From Lolium rigidum (lineage: Eukaryota; Streptophyta; Magnoliopsida; Poales; Poaceae): 64,000 nucleotides of DNA. Shown in pieces: positions 35,026 through 45,954 of the stretch. The position numbers were made by a program, and so were the translations under genes. The notes below the pieces were generated by a model that was not told the origin of the DNA, searched no databases, and saw only the letters and a list, made by a program, of their open reading frames with translations. Numbering within the stretch: the first letter of the stretch is position 1; each line of letters starts with the position of its first letter. The stretch lies in assembly GCF_022539505.1 (NCBI RefSeq), contig NC_061514.1, positions 341,480,644 through 341,544,643 of the forward strand. Reading direction: 5' to 3'.

Positions 35026-36539
35026 TGATACGTCCATTTTGCATCACTATTTTATATCATAATTTGTTGTTATTCATTGATATATTTCATATTTGGAGAT
35101 GATACTTACGTTATTTCATCTATTTTGCATGTTTCATGATTATTTGGGGATCGCGCACCGGAGCCGGGATTCTGCCGGAAAAAGCACCGTCAGAATGCAA
35201 TATTTCGGAAGATCAACAGTTGACGGAAATTATATGAAAAATCCTATTTTTCCAGATGACAAAGGGAGCCAGAAGGGGGAGCCGAGGGGACCCGAGGTGG
35301 GCCCACCTCATAGGCCGGCGCGGCCCAAGGCCTGGCCGCGCCGCCCTGTGAGGAGGGGGCCCACAGCCCCCTCTCGCCTCCTTTTTTTCGCGTACGTCTT
35401 TGTCCCGAAAACCTAAGCTCCAGAGGATAGTCGCGAAGAGTCACAGCCGCCTCTGCGGGGCGGAGAACACCATAGAGAAAAGAGCTCTCTGGCAGGCTGA
35501 AATCTGCCGGGGAAATTCCCTCCCGGAGGGGGAAATCGACACCATCGTCACCGTCATCGAGCTGGACATCATCTCCATCGTCATCACCATCATCATCATC
35601 ATCATCACCGCCATCTCCGCCGCTGCACCTCGTCACCGCTGTAACGATTTGGGTTTGATCTTGATTGTTTGATAGGGGAAACTCTCCCGGTGTTGATTTC
35701 TACTTGTTATTGATGCTATTGAGTGAAACTATTGAACCAAGGTTTATGTTCAGATTGTTATTCATCATCATATCACCTCTGATCATGTTCCATATGATGT
35801 CTCGTGAGAAGTTCGTTTAGTTCTTGAGGACATGGGTGAAGTCTAAATGTTAGTAGTGAATTATGTTGGTTAGTATTCAATGTTGTGATATTTAAGTTGT
35901 GGTGTTATTCTTCTAGTGGTGTCGTGTGAACGTCGACTACATGACACTTCACCATTTATGGGCCTAGGGGAGTGCATCTTGTATTCGTTTGCCAATTGCG
36001 GGGTTGCCGGAGTGACGAAACCTAAACCCCCGTTGGTATATCGGTGCAGGAGGGATAGCGAGGATCTCGTAGTTTAAGGTTGTGGTTAGATTTATCTTAA
36101 TTACTTTCTTGTAGTTGCGGATGCTTGCAAGGGGTATAATCACAAGTATGTATTAGTCCTAGGAAGGGCGGTACATTAGCATAGGTTCACCCACACAACA
36201 CTTATCAAAACAATGAAGATTAATCAGCTATATGAAGCGAAAGCACTAGACTAAATTCCCGTGTGTCCTCAAGAACGTTTGGTCATTATAAGTAAACAAA
36301 CCGGCTTGTCCTTTGTGCTAAAAAGGATTGGGCCACTCGCTGCAATTATTTCTCTCGCACTTTATTTACTTGTACTTTATTCATCTGTTATATCAAAACC
36401 CCCCTGAATACTTGTCTGTGAGCATTTACAGTGATTCCTTCATCGAAACTGCTTGTCAACACCTTCTGCTCCCCGTTGGGTTCGACACTCTTATTTATCG
36501 AAAGTACTACGATACACCCCCTATACTTGTGGGTCATCA
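35026..36539 (+). repeat. A2 3' LTR
   Basis: 1,514 bp, TGATACGTCC to GGGTCATCA, followed by TSD GCTTT. The ATC/ACC run near 35570-35620 produces long Asp-rich frames on the minus strand that are not genes. Confidence 0.94.
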
Positions 36540-36827
36540 GCTTTCATCAAAGATCAAATTGATAGTTCTGCAGAGTTCGACTTTGAATAGGTAACAGTTC
36601 GGGTAGTAAAAAGTCCGCGTTTAATTTTCCGAACAATGTTTCTGCTATTTTTAGAAAATATGAAAAATTACGAGATCGAATCGGAGCGGAGGAGACGCAC
36701 GAGGGCGTGCCCCATAGGGCGGCGCGGGCCCTACTCTGGCCGCGCCGCCATATGGTGACGGCCCTTCGGAGTCCCTCTTCCACTCGTTTTCGACCTGGTA
36801 CTTTCCTTCTGTTGTGAAAATTTTTGC

Positions 36828-36834
36828 TATATAA
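36828..36834 (+). promoter_or_regulatory. Candidate internal promoter (TATA) upstream of the A1 extra ORF
   Basis: TATATAA lies about 95 bp upstream of the ATG at 36929. It is preceded by a GC-rich block (about 36690-36770, gggcggcgcgggcc) and followed by a T/C-rich leader, the same layout as in the LTR promoters of this window. The block 36600-36895 is absent from A2. It could drive a separate transcript for the extra ORF (inference). Confidence 0.45.
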
Positions 36835-36928
36835 TCCCCCGGATCCCCAGAGGTCCGTATATCGTTTTCTCATCGTGTTTTGTTTCGAGCTGTTTTCTGC
36901 CAGGATCTGTTTTTGATCTAGAAGCGCC

Positions 36929-37461
36929 ATGGTCTCCAACAACAAGGGCAAAGAGCTTTCGGAGGAATATATTCAAGACCCCGAATTGAAAGAAGAAGTC
37001 GAGAGTGAAGATGAAAGAGAAGTGAGGAAGACTCGCGTGTATACCCGCGTGCTACCGTTGCAAGCATCGGGGTGGTGGCAAATCCGTTCAACACCAAGAG
37101 AAGCGCACGGATTACCACCGGAGGAAGAGTCCCACGTCGCTTCCTAGCTTCAAGGACATCTCCTCCAGGCATCGACAACCCCTTCCATACTTTAATTCAT
37201 AATAGTCAAATTGAAAGGATTCCCAAGGCAGTATTGCCAAGTAGTTGGGATATGGATCGTTCTAACACTGCAGGAAGGATGAAACCTGAAGCTGAGGAGT
37301 GGGGAAATAACTCTAAGAGTTGGGACTCACCGTCTGACATACTTCTTAACCGCGTCGAGAAAAACTCGGAGCTGATCCGCAACCTCACCTACGAGATTGA
37401 TGAGCTAAAGGAGCTTGTTAAGAAGCTTATCAAGAATTCACCACCATCACCGAAGGAATAA
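36929..37461 (+). pseudogene. A1 extra ORF after pol, one frameshift
   Basis: ATG at 36929 starts MVSNNKGKELSEEYIQDPEL, followed by an acidic segment (EEVESEDEREVRKT). The frame switches between about 37040 and 37140; the second frame reads on through RKTP-poor, Ser/Pro-rich sequence to a C-terminal helix-forming stretch (NRVEKNSELIRNLTYEIDEL) and KNSPPSPKE, then stops at 37461. The C-terminal part looks like a short coiled coil. No membrane segment or known domain is seen. A2 has a diverged copy at 32780. Function unknown; it occupies the env position of Athila elements. Confidence 0.6.
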
Positions 37462-38921
37462 TTCATCATTGGTATTGGCATCCCCTTGGTTTGTTCCAAG
37501 CTTGGGGGAGTGCCGCGGTATCACATCATCACTATCTTTTACCTTTTTACTATCAAGTAGTGTCATATCATGAGTAGGGAAGTTATCATATAAGATGGTT
37601 TGCAGTGTGGAAGTATCTCTCTTTTAGTTGATTATCTATGTATCCCTTGGTGTGAGTTATTGTTATGGAATATTAATGAGAATTCTTATCATTTACTTTT
37701 TGCACACCTTATTTTAGTTTGCAATTTTTGTTATATGATTGATCTTGTTGTTAGTATTGGTATCACTTTGGGAGCATCAAGTAAATATATTTGGTTTTGG
37801 CAAACTTAGCATTGGTCAATAGCAACATTACTTGGAGACTTAAGTAGAAAAGAGGAAAATACATGTAGATATATTATTTCATTATCTTTCTTTCTTGTTA
37901 GCTAATGAGCTTAGTATTCTGAAGTTAAAATTGTTTGTGCTTACAAGTAAGATGTATGATTATTTCTATCACATGTATATTTGTTTGTCTCCCTCGACTC
38001 TTATACTTGCTAACCAACCTTGCTAGCCAAAGACCTGTACTGAGAGGGAATGCTTCTCATGCATCCAAAACCTTAACCAAACCCATGCCATTTGTGTCCA
38101 CCATAACTACCTACTATGTGGTATTTTGCGCCACTCCAAGTAAATATTTCATGTGCTACCTTTAAATAATTCAGAAGTTATTATCTCTTATTTGTGTCAA
38201 TGTTTTATAGCTCATGAGGAAGTATGTGGTGTTTTATCTTTCAGTCTTGTTGGGCAGATTTTCATCAATGGACTAGTGGCACATCCGCTTATCCAATAAT
38301 TTTGCAAAAAGAGCTGGCAACGGGGTTCCCAGCCCCAATTAATTAACTTTCATTAATAATTCTCTTCACATGTTTTGCCCTGATTCATCAGTAAGCAACC
38401 TAATTTTGCAAATAGACACTCCTCCATGGTATGTGAAATGTTGAAAGGCACCCGAGGATTCGGTTAGCCATGGCTTGTGAAAGCAAAGGTTGGGAGGAGT
38501 GTCATCCATAAATAAAACTAAAGTACATGTGTAAACAAAAGAGAAGAGGGATGATCTACCTTGCTGGTAGAGAGAACGTCCTTCATGGGAGCCGCTCTTT
38601 GAGAGTCTGTTTGGCAAGGGGGTTAGAGTACCCACTACCATTCGTTGACAACAACAAACACCTCTCAAAACTTTACTTTTATGCTCTCTATATGATTTCA
38701 AAACTTAAAAAGCTCTAGCACATGATTTAATCCCTGCTTCCCTCTGCGAAGGGCCTATCTTTTACTTTCATGTTGAGTCAGTAAACATATTTCCTTCCAT
38801 CTCAAGCAAGCAATGAGTTGTTGTGATCCAACCATTTATATTGTGATCTATTTAATCATGTCTTTTATTCTTCCTTGTTTGGTACAAAATTTATCTGAAT
38901 GGATATGACTTTGAAGGTTAT
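37462..38921 (+). other. A1 3' noncoding region up to B2
   Basis: Matches A2 33235-34700 in order. It contains CCAAGCTTGGGGGAGTGCC near 37497 and the 11-bp perfect stem GACACTCCTCC (38415-38425) with GGAGGAGTGTC (38493-38503). No gene is supported. It is interrupted by B2 at GTTAT 38917-38921 and resumes at 45670. Confidence 0.6.
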
Positions 38922-40635
38922 TGATACGTCTCCGACGTATCGATAATTTCTTATGTTCCATGCCACATTATTGATGATATCTACATGTTTTATGCATACT
39001 TTATGTCATATTTATGCGTTTTCCGGAACTAACCTATTGACGAGATGCCGAAGTGCCGTCTCCGTTTTCGTCTGTTTTTGGTTCCAGAAATCCTAGTAAG
39101 GAAATATTCTCGGAATTGGACGAAATCAACGCCCAGGGTCCTATTTTTCCACGAAGCTTCCAGAAGTACGAATGGGAAACGAAGTGGGGCCACGAGGTGG
39201 GGACACATTAGGGCGGCGCGGCCCAAGCCCTGGCCGCGCCGGCCTAGTGTGTGGTCCCACCAGGACTCCACCGACCTTGCCCTTCCGCCTACTTAAGGTC
39301 TCCGTCGCAAAAACCCTACCACGTTCGACGAAACCAGAGAAAACCTTCCAGAGCCGCCGCCATCGCCAAGCCAAGATCTGGGGGATAGGAGTCTCTGTTC
39401 CGGCACACCGCCGGGACGGGGAAGTGCCCCCGGAAGGCTCCTCCATCGACACCACCGCCATCTTCATCAACGCTGCTGTCTCCCATGAGGAGGGAGTAGA
39501 TCTCCATCGAGGCTCGGGGCTGTACCGGTAGCTATGTGGTTAATCTCTCTCCTATGTACTTCAATACAATAATCTCATGAGCTGCCTTACATGATTGAGA
39601 TTCATATGATGATGCTTGTAATCTAGATGTCATTATGCTAGTCAAGTGGGTTTTACTTATGTGATCTCCGGAGACTCCTTGTCCCACGTGTGTAAAGGTG
39701 ACGAGTGTGTGCACCGTGTGGGTCTCTTAGGCTATATTTCACGAATACTTATTCACTGTTATGAATGGCATAGTGAAGTGCTTATTTATATCCCTTTATG
39801 ATTGCAATGTGTTTTGTATCACAATTTATCTCGTGTGCTACTCTAGTGATGTTATTAAAGTAGTTTATTCCTCCCGCACGGTGTAATGGTGACAAGTGTG
39901 TGCATCGTGTAGTACTTGGTGTAGGCTATGATTGTGATCTCTTGTAGATTATGAAGTTAACTATTGCTATGATGGTATTGATGTGATCTATGCCTCCTTT
40001 CGTAGCGTGAAGGTGACAAGTGTGCATGCTATGTTAGTACTTGGTTTGGTTATGTTGATCTGTCATGCACTCTAAGGTTATTTAAACATGAACATCGAAT
40101 ATTGTGGAGCTTGTTAACTCCGGCATTGAGGGTTCGTGTAATCCTACACGCTTAGTGGTGTTCATCATCCAACAAGAGAGTGTAGAGTCTAGCATCTATC
40201 TATTTATTATGTTATGTGATCAATGTTGAGAGTGTCCACTAGTGAAAGTATGATCCCTAGGCCTTGTTCCTAAATACAGCTACCGCTGCTTGTTTACTGT
40301 TTTACTGCATCTGTACTTCCTGCAATATTACCACCATCAACCACACGCCAGCAAGCACTTTTCTGGTGTCGTTGCTACTGCTTATATTTATCCATACCAC
40401 CTGTATTTCACTATCTCTTCGCCGAACTAGTGCACCTATTAGGTGTGTTGGGACACAAGAGACTTCTTGCTTTGTGGTTGCAGGGTTGCATGAGAGGGAT
40501 ATCTTTGACCTCTTCCTCCCTGAGTTCGATAAACCTTGGGTGATCCACTTAAGGGAAACTTGCTGCTGTTCTACAAACCTCTCGCTCTTGGAGGCCCAAC
40601 ACTGTCTACAAGAATAGAAGCACCCGTAGACATCA
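38922..40635 (+). repeat. B2 5' LTR
   Basis: 1,714 bp, TGATACGTCTCCGACG to GTAGACATCA. The promoter region (39050-39330) differs clearly from B1 (gtggggccacgaggtgggg block), so B1 and B2 are different subfamilies. Confidence 0.92.
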
Positions 40636-40645
40636 AGCACTTTTC

Positions 40646-40664
40646 ACGGCGCCGTTGTCGGGGA
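40646..40664 (+). promoter_or_regulatory. B2 primer-binding site (tRNA-Asp type)
   Basis: ACGGCGCCGTTGTCGGGGA lies 10 nt after the LTR. It keeps the B-family GTTGTC variant of the A-type GTTGCC. Confidence 0.75.
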
Positions 40665-40800
40665 GGAAAGGTAAAAGGTACTCACACTCCGGATCTCGGC
40701 TACTAAGCACTTTTCCGGCACCGTTGTAAGTACTCGAAGCTATTTCCTTTAGATCCTGCAATTGCATCTTTTTGTTTCTTGTTTACACTAGTTTGGCATA

Positions 40801-41577
40801 ATGGACAACAATGAGCTTCTTATTCTATTTCCTGATTTAAGACATGGATGGTTTGATGCGAAAATTAAAAAACCCATGGAACATATTAGTATGAACACTT
40901 TGAATACCGTTGTTGCTAATGATATAGAAAGTTCTAAGCTTGGGGAAGCTGGTTCTGATGAGCATGATCTTTCTAGTCCCCCAAGCATTGAGGAGAAAAT
41001 TTACTTTGATGATACTTTGCCTCCTATTTATGATGATTATAATGATAGTAGTCTTTTAGTACCGCCTGTTATGGAGGATAAATTTGATTATGATTACAAT
41101 ATACCTCCTATATTTGATGATGAGAATAATAATGATAGCTACTTTCTTGAATTTGCTCCCACTATTACCAATAAAATTGACTATGCTTATGTGGAGGGTA
41201 ATGATACTTTTATGCATGTGAATAAAGATGTTTTATGTGATACTTATATTGTTGAGTTTGCTCATGATGCTACTGGATATTATTATGAGAGAGGAAAATA
41301 TGGTTGTAGAAATTTTCATGTTACTAAAACACCTCTCTATATGCTGAAATTTTTGAAGTTACACTTGTTTTATCTTTCTATGCTTGTTGCATCATGCTTC
41401 ATGAATTTGTTTATTTACAAGATTCCTTTTTATAGGAAGCATGTTAGGCTTAAATGTGTTTTGAATTTGCCTCTTGATGCTCTCTTTTGCTTCAAATATA
41501 CTATCTCTTGCGAGTGCATCATTAAAACTGCTGAGCCCATCTTAATGGCTATAAAGAAAGAACTTCTTGGGAGATAA
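40801..41577 (+). CDS. B2 ORF: acidic protein with hydrophobic C-terminal region, unknown function
   Basis: A 258-codon ORF, the longest and apparently intact member of the three. Start MDNNELLILFPDLRHGWFDA; shared motifs SKLGEAG (about residues 48-54), YFDDTLPPIYDDY (about 71-83), DENNNDSYFLEFAP, YIVEFAHDATGYYYERGKYG (about 156-175) and FHVTKTPL. A hydrophobic segment follows (LHLFYLSMLVASCFMNLFIY, about 191-210), and the tail is CECIIKTAEPILMAIKKELLGR. The segment could span a membrane. It lies 137 nt after the primer site. Relative to B1 the differences include whole-codon losses and gains, which argues for constraint on the frame. No known domain is recognised. Confidence 0.65.
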   Translation: MDNNELLILFPDLRHGWFDAKIKKPMEHISMNTLNTVVANDIESSKLGEAGSDEHDLSSPPSIEEKIYFDDTLPPIYDDYNDSSLLVPPVMEDKFDYDYNIPPIFDDENNNDSYFLEFAPTITNKIDYAYVEGNDTFMHVNKDVLCDTYIVEFAHDATGYYYERGKYGCRNFHVTKTPLYMLKFLKLHLFYLSMLVASCFMNLFIYKIPFYRKHVRLKCVLNLPLDALFCFKYTISCECIIKTAEPILMAIKKELLGR

Positions 41578-43962
41578 CCCATGTGTTCATTTTACTACAG
41601 TAATTTTGTTTTTTTTATTTTGAGTTTTGGAAGTTGTTACTACTGTAGCAACCTCTCCTTATCTTATTTTTATTGCATTGTTGTGCCAAGTAAAGTCTTT
41701 GATAGTAAGGTTCATACTAGATTTGGATTACTGCGCAGAAACAGATTTCTTGTTGTCACGAATCTGGGCCTAATTCTCTGTAGGTAACTCAGAAAATTAT
41801 GCCAATTTACGTGAGTGATCCTCAGATATGTACGCAACTTTCATTCAATTTTAGCATTTTCATTTGAGCAAGTCTGGTGCCTCAGTAAAATTCGTCTTTA
41901 CGGATTGTTCTGTTTTGACAGATTCTGCCTTTTATTTCGCATTGCTTCTTTTGCTATGTTGGATGGATTTCTTTGTTTCATTACCTTCCAGTAGCTTTGT
42001 GCAATGTCCAGAAGTGTTAAGAATGATTGTGTCACCTCTGAACATGTGAATTTTTGATTATGCACTAACCCTCTAATGAGTTTGTTTCGAGTTTGGTGTG
42101 GAGGAAGTTTTCAAGGGTCAAGAGAGGAGGATGATATACTATGATCAAGGAGAGTGAAAGCTCTAAGCTTGGGGATGCCCCGGTGGTTCACCCCTGCATA
42201 TTTCAAGAAGACTCAAGCGTCTAAGCTTGGGGATGCCCAAGGCATCCCCTTCTTCATCGACAAATTATCAGGTTCCTTCTCTTGAACCTATATTTTTATT
42301 CGGTCACATCTTATGTACTTTACTTGGAGCGTCAGTGTGCTTTTATTTTTGTTTTGTTATTTTCATTCTCTGAATAAATACATGCTTGTGTGGGAGAGAG
42401 ACACGCTCCGCTGGTTCATATGAACACATGTGTTCTTAGCTCATAATGTTCATGGCGAAGGTTGAACTGCTTCGTTAATTGTTATATGGTTGGAAACGGG
42501 AAATGCTACATGTGGTAATTGATAAAATGTCTTGGATAATTTGATACTTGGCAATTTTTGTGCTCATGTTTAAGCTCTTGCATCATATACTTTGCACCCA
42601 TTAATGAAGAAATACATAGAGCTTGCTAAAATTTGGTTTGCATAATTGGTCTCTCTAAGGTCTAGATAATTTCTAGTAAAGAGTTTGAACAACAAGGAAG
42701 ACGGTGTAGAGTCTTATAATGTTTACAATATGTCTTTTATGTGAGTTTTGCTGCACCGGTTCATCCTTGTGTTTGTTTCAAATAACCTTGCTAGCCTAAG
42801 CCTTGTATCGAGAGGAAATACTTCTCATGCATCCAAAATCCTTGAGCCAACCACTATGCCATTTGTGTCCACCATACCTACCTACTACATGGTATTTCTC
42901 CGCCATTCCAAAGTAGATTGCTTGAGTGCTACCTTTAAATAATTCAAAATTTATCACCTATGATTTGTGTCAATGTTTTATAGCTCATGAGGAAGTATGT
43001 GGTGTTTATCTTTCATTCTTGTTGGGCAACTTTCACCAATGGACTAGTGGCTTCATCCGCTTATCCAATAATTTTGCAAAAAGAGTCGGCAATGGGATTC
43101 CCAGTCCCAAATTAATTAACCTAAATAGACACTCCTCCATGGTATGTGATTGTTGGACGGCACCCGAAGGATTTGGTTAGCCATGGCTTGAGAAAGCAAA
43201 GGTGGGGAGGAGTGTCATCATAATAAAACTAAAATAAAAAGGCACTCCTTCATGGTATGAGATTGTTGGCGGGCACCCGAGGATTCGGTTAGCCATGGTT
43301 TGTGAACGAAAGGTTGGAAGGAGTGCCACCCAAAAATAAAAATAATTCATGGGAGCCGCTCTTTGAAGGTTTGTCCGGCAAGGGGTTAGAGTGCCCACTA
43401 CCATTCGTTGACAACAACAAACACCTCTCAAAATTTTACTTTTATGCTCTCTTTATGTTTTCAAAACCAAAGCTCTAGCACAAATATAGCAATCAATGCT
43501 TCCCTCTGCGAAGGGCCTTTCTTTTACTTTTATGTTGAGTCAGTTCACCTATCTCTCTCCACCTCAAGAAGCAAACACTTGTGTGAACTGTGCATTGATT
43601 CCTACATACTTGCATATTGCACTTGTTATATTACTTTACATTGACAATATCCATGAGATATACATGTTATAAGTTGAAAGCAACCGCTGAAACTTAATCT
43701 TCCTTTGTGTTGCTTCAATACCTTTACTATGAATTTATTGCTTTATGAGTTAACTCTTATGCAAGACTTATTGATGCTTGTCTTGAAAGTACTATTCATG
43801 AAAAGTCTTTGCTTTATGATTCAGTTGTTTACTCATGTCATTACCATTGTTTTGATCATTGCATTCATTACATATGCTTACAATAGTATGATCAAGGTTA
43901 TGATGGCATGTCACTCCAGAAATTATCTTTGTTATCGTTTACCTGCTCGGGACGAGCAGGAA
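41578..43962 (+). other. B2 3' noncoding region
   Basis: Holds polypurine-like CTAAGCTTGGGGA at 42163-42175 and 42221-42233 and the hairpin GGGGATGCC-CAA-GGCATCCCC at 42229-42249. From about 42930 to 43560 it follows A-type rather than B1-type sequence. That part contains two consecutive hairpins: GACACTCCTCC/GGAGGAGTGTC (43128-43138, 43206-43216) and GGCACTCCTTC/GAAGGAGTGCC (43241-43251, 43317-43327). No gene is supported. Confidence 0.6.
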
Positions 43963-43978
43963 CTAAGCTTGGGGATGC
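43963..43978 (+). promoter_or_regulatory. B2 polypurine tract
   Basis: CTAAGCTTGGGGATGC precedes the 3' LTR, which here begins GATACGTC: the first T expected from TGATACGTC is missing, so CTG reads CG at the junction. Confidence 0.7.
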
Positions 43979-45664
43979 GATACGTCTCCGACGTATCGAT
44001 AATTTTTATGTTCCATGCCACATTATTGATGATATCTACATGTTTTATGCATACTTTATGTCATATTTATGCGTTTTCCGGAACTAACCTATTGACGAGA
44101 TGCCGAAGTGCCGGTTCTCGTTTTCTACTGTTTTTGGTTCCAGAAATCCTAGTAAGGAAATATTCTCGGAATTAGACGAAATCAACGCCCAGGGTCCTAT
44201 TTTTCCACAAAGCTTCCAGAAGTACGAAGGGGAAACGAAGTGGGGCCACGAGGTGGGGACACAGTAGGGCGGCGCGGCCCAAGCCCTGGCCGCGCCGGCC
44301 TAGTGTGTGGTCCCACCAGGACTCCACCGACCTTGCCCTTCCGCCTACTTAAGGTCTCCGTCGCGAAAACCCTACCACGTTCGACGAAACCAGAGAAAAC
44401 CTTCCAGAGCCGCCGCCATCGCGAAGCCAAGATCTGGGGGACAGGAGTCTCTGTTCCGGCACGCCGCCGGGACGGGGCCCGGAAGGCTCCTCCATCGACA
44501 CCACCGCCATCTTCATCAACGCTGCTGTCTCCCATGAGGAGGGAGTAGTTCTCCATCGAGGCTCGGGGTTGTACCGATAGCTATGTGGTTAATCTCTCTC
44601 CTATGTACTTCAATACAATAATCTCATGAGCTGCCTTACATGATTGAGATTCATATGATGATGCTTGTAATCTAGATGTCATTATGCTAGTCAAGTGGGT
44701 TTTACTTATGTGATCTCCGGAGACTCCTTGTCCCACGTGTGTAAAGGTGACGAGTGTGTGCACCGTGTGGGTCTCTTAGGCTATATTTCACAGTAATACT
44801 TATTCACCGTTATGAATGGCATAGTGAAGTGCTTATTTATATCCCTTTATGATTGCAATGTGTTTTGTATCACAATTTATCTGTGTGCTACTCTAGTGAT
44901 GTTATTAAAGTAGTTTATTCCTCCCGCACGGTGTAATGGTGACAGTGTGTGCATCGTGTAGTACTTGGTGTAGGCTATGATTGTGATCTCTTGTAGATTA
45001 TGAAGTTAACTATTGCTATGATGGTATTGATGTGATCTATGCCTCCTTTCGTAGCGTGAAGGTGACAGTGTGCATGTTATGTTGATCTGTCATGCACTCT
45101 AAGGTTATTTAAACATGAACATCGAATATTGTGGAGCTTGTTAACTCCGGCATTGAGGGTTCGTGTAATCCTACACAGTTAGTGGTGTTCATCATCCAAC
45201 AAGAGAGTGTAGAGTCTAGCATCTATCTATTTATTATGTTATGTGATCAATGTTGAGAGTGTCCACTAGTGAAAGTATGAGCCCTAGGCCTTGTTCCTAA
45301 ATATCGCTACCGCTGCTTGTTTACTTGTTTCTATCGCATCTGTACTTCCTGCAATATTACCACCATCAACCACACGCCAGCAAGCACTTTTCTGGTGCCG
45401 TTGCTACTACTTATATTTATTCATACCACCTGTATTTCACTATCTCTTCGCCGAACTAGTGCAACTATTAGGTGTGTTGGGGACACAAGAGACTTCTTGC
45501 TTTGTGGTTGCATGGTTGCATGAGAGGGATATCTTTGACCTCTTCCTCCCTGAGTTCGATAAACCTTGGGTGATCCACTTAAGGGAAACTTGCTGCTGTT
45601 CTACAAACCTCTGCTCTTGGAGGCCCAACACTGTCTACAAGAATAGAAGCACCCGTAGACATCA
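43979..45664 (+). repeat. B2 3' LTR
   Basis: About 1,686 bp, matching 38922-40635 with small gaps near 44477 (a few bases of the ggggaagtgccccgg run) and 45072. It ends ACATCA before TSD GTTAT. Confidence 0.92.
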
Positions 45665-45669
45665 GTTAT

Positions 45670-45954
45670 CTATTCTTGAAAAATGAGTACAATCTCTTAA
45701 TCGTTATTTGACCAAGAACAAAGTTTGCCATCACCAATTATTATTTCCTATGCACCTTTATTTGTGATTCCCCTTTACTTGTTTCAAGTTGAGTTATATG
45801 AGGAAGTTGTTCATTAGAATGTCTTATGTGAATTAATAAATGTGATGCTTCTTGTCTGTATTTTATTTATCGATTGTTCACTCCATAAACATGTGGTCTT
45901 GTTTACTGAGTTCAGCTTCGCTTGGGGACAAGCGAGGTCTAAGCTTGGGGGAGT
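45670..45954 (+). other. A1 3' noncoding region, last part, with polypurine tract
   Basis: Continues A1 after B2. It aligns with A2 34740-35025 and ends in AAGCTTGGGGGAGT at 45941-45954, the polypurine tract next to the 3' LTR. No gene. Confidence 0.7.

Larger units (their letters stand above)
26452..36539 (+). mobile_element. A2: second Athila-type Gypsy element, inserted in A1
   Basis: A complete 10,088-bp element with TSD GCTTT (26447-26451 and 36540-36544). Its order is 5' LTR, primer site, gag, pol, extra ORF, 3' noncoding region, polypurine tract and 3' LTR. It belongs to the same family as A1, with the same gene order and closely similar sequence, so one member has inserted into another. 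The LTR pair is nearly identical, which indicates a recent insertion. Coding regions carry several frameshifts, some of the CTG/CTCG kind that may be sequencing error. Confidence 0.94.
38922..45664 (+). mobile_element. B2: non-autonomous Gypsy-type LTR retrotransposon
   Basis: A complete 6,743-bp element with TSD GTTAT (38917-38921 and 45665-45669), 5' LTR 38922-40635 and 3' LTR 43979-45664. It has the same architecture as B1 and the best-preserved copy of the acidic/hydrophobic ORF. It has no gag-pol. Its 3' noncoding region differs from B1 in containing an A-type segment (about 42930-43560), so it looks like a recombinant. Confidence 0.93.
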
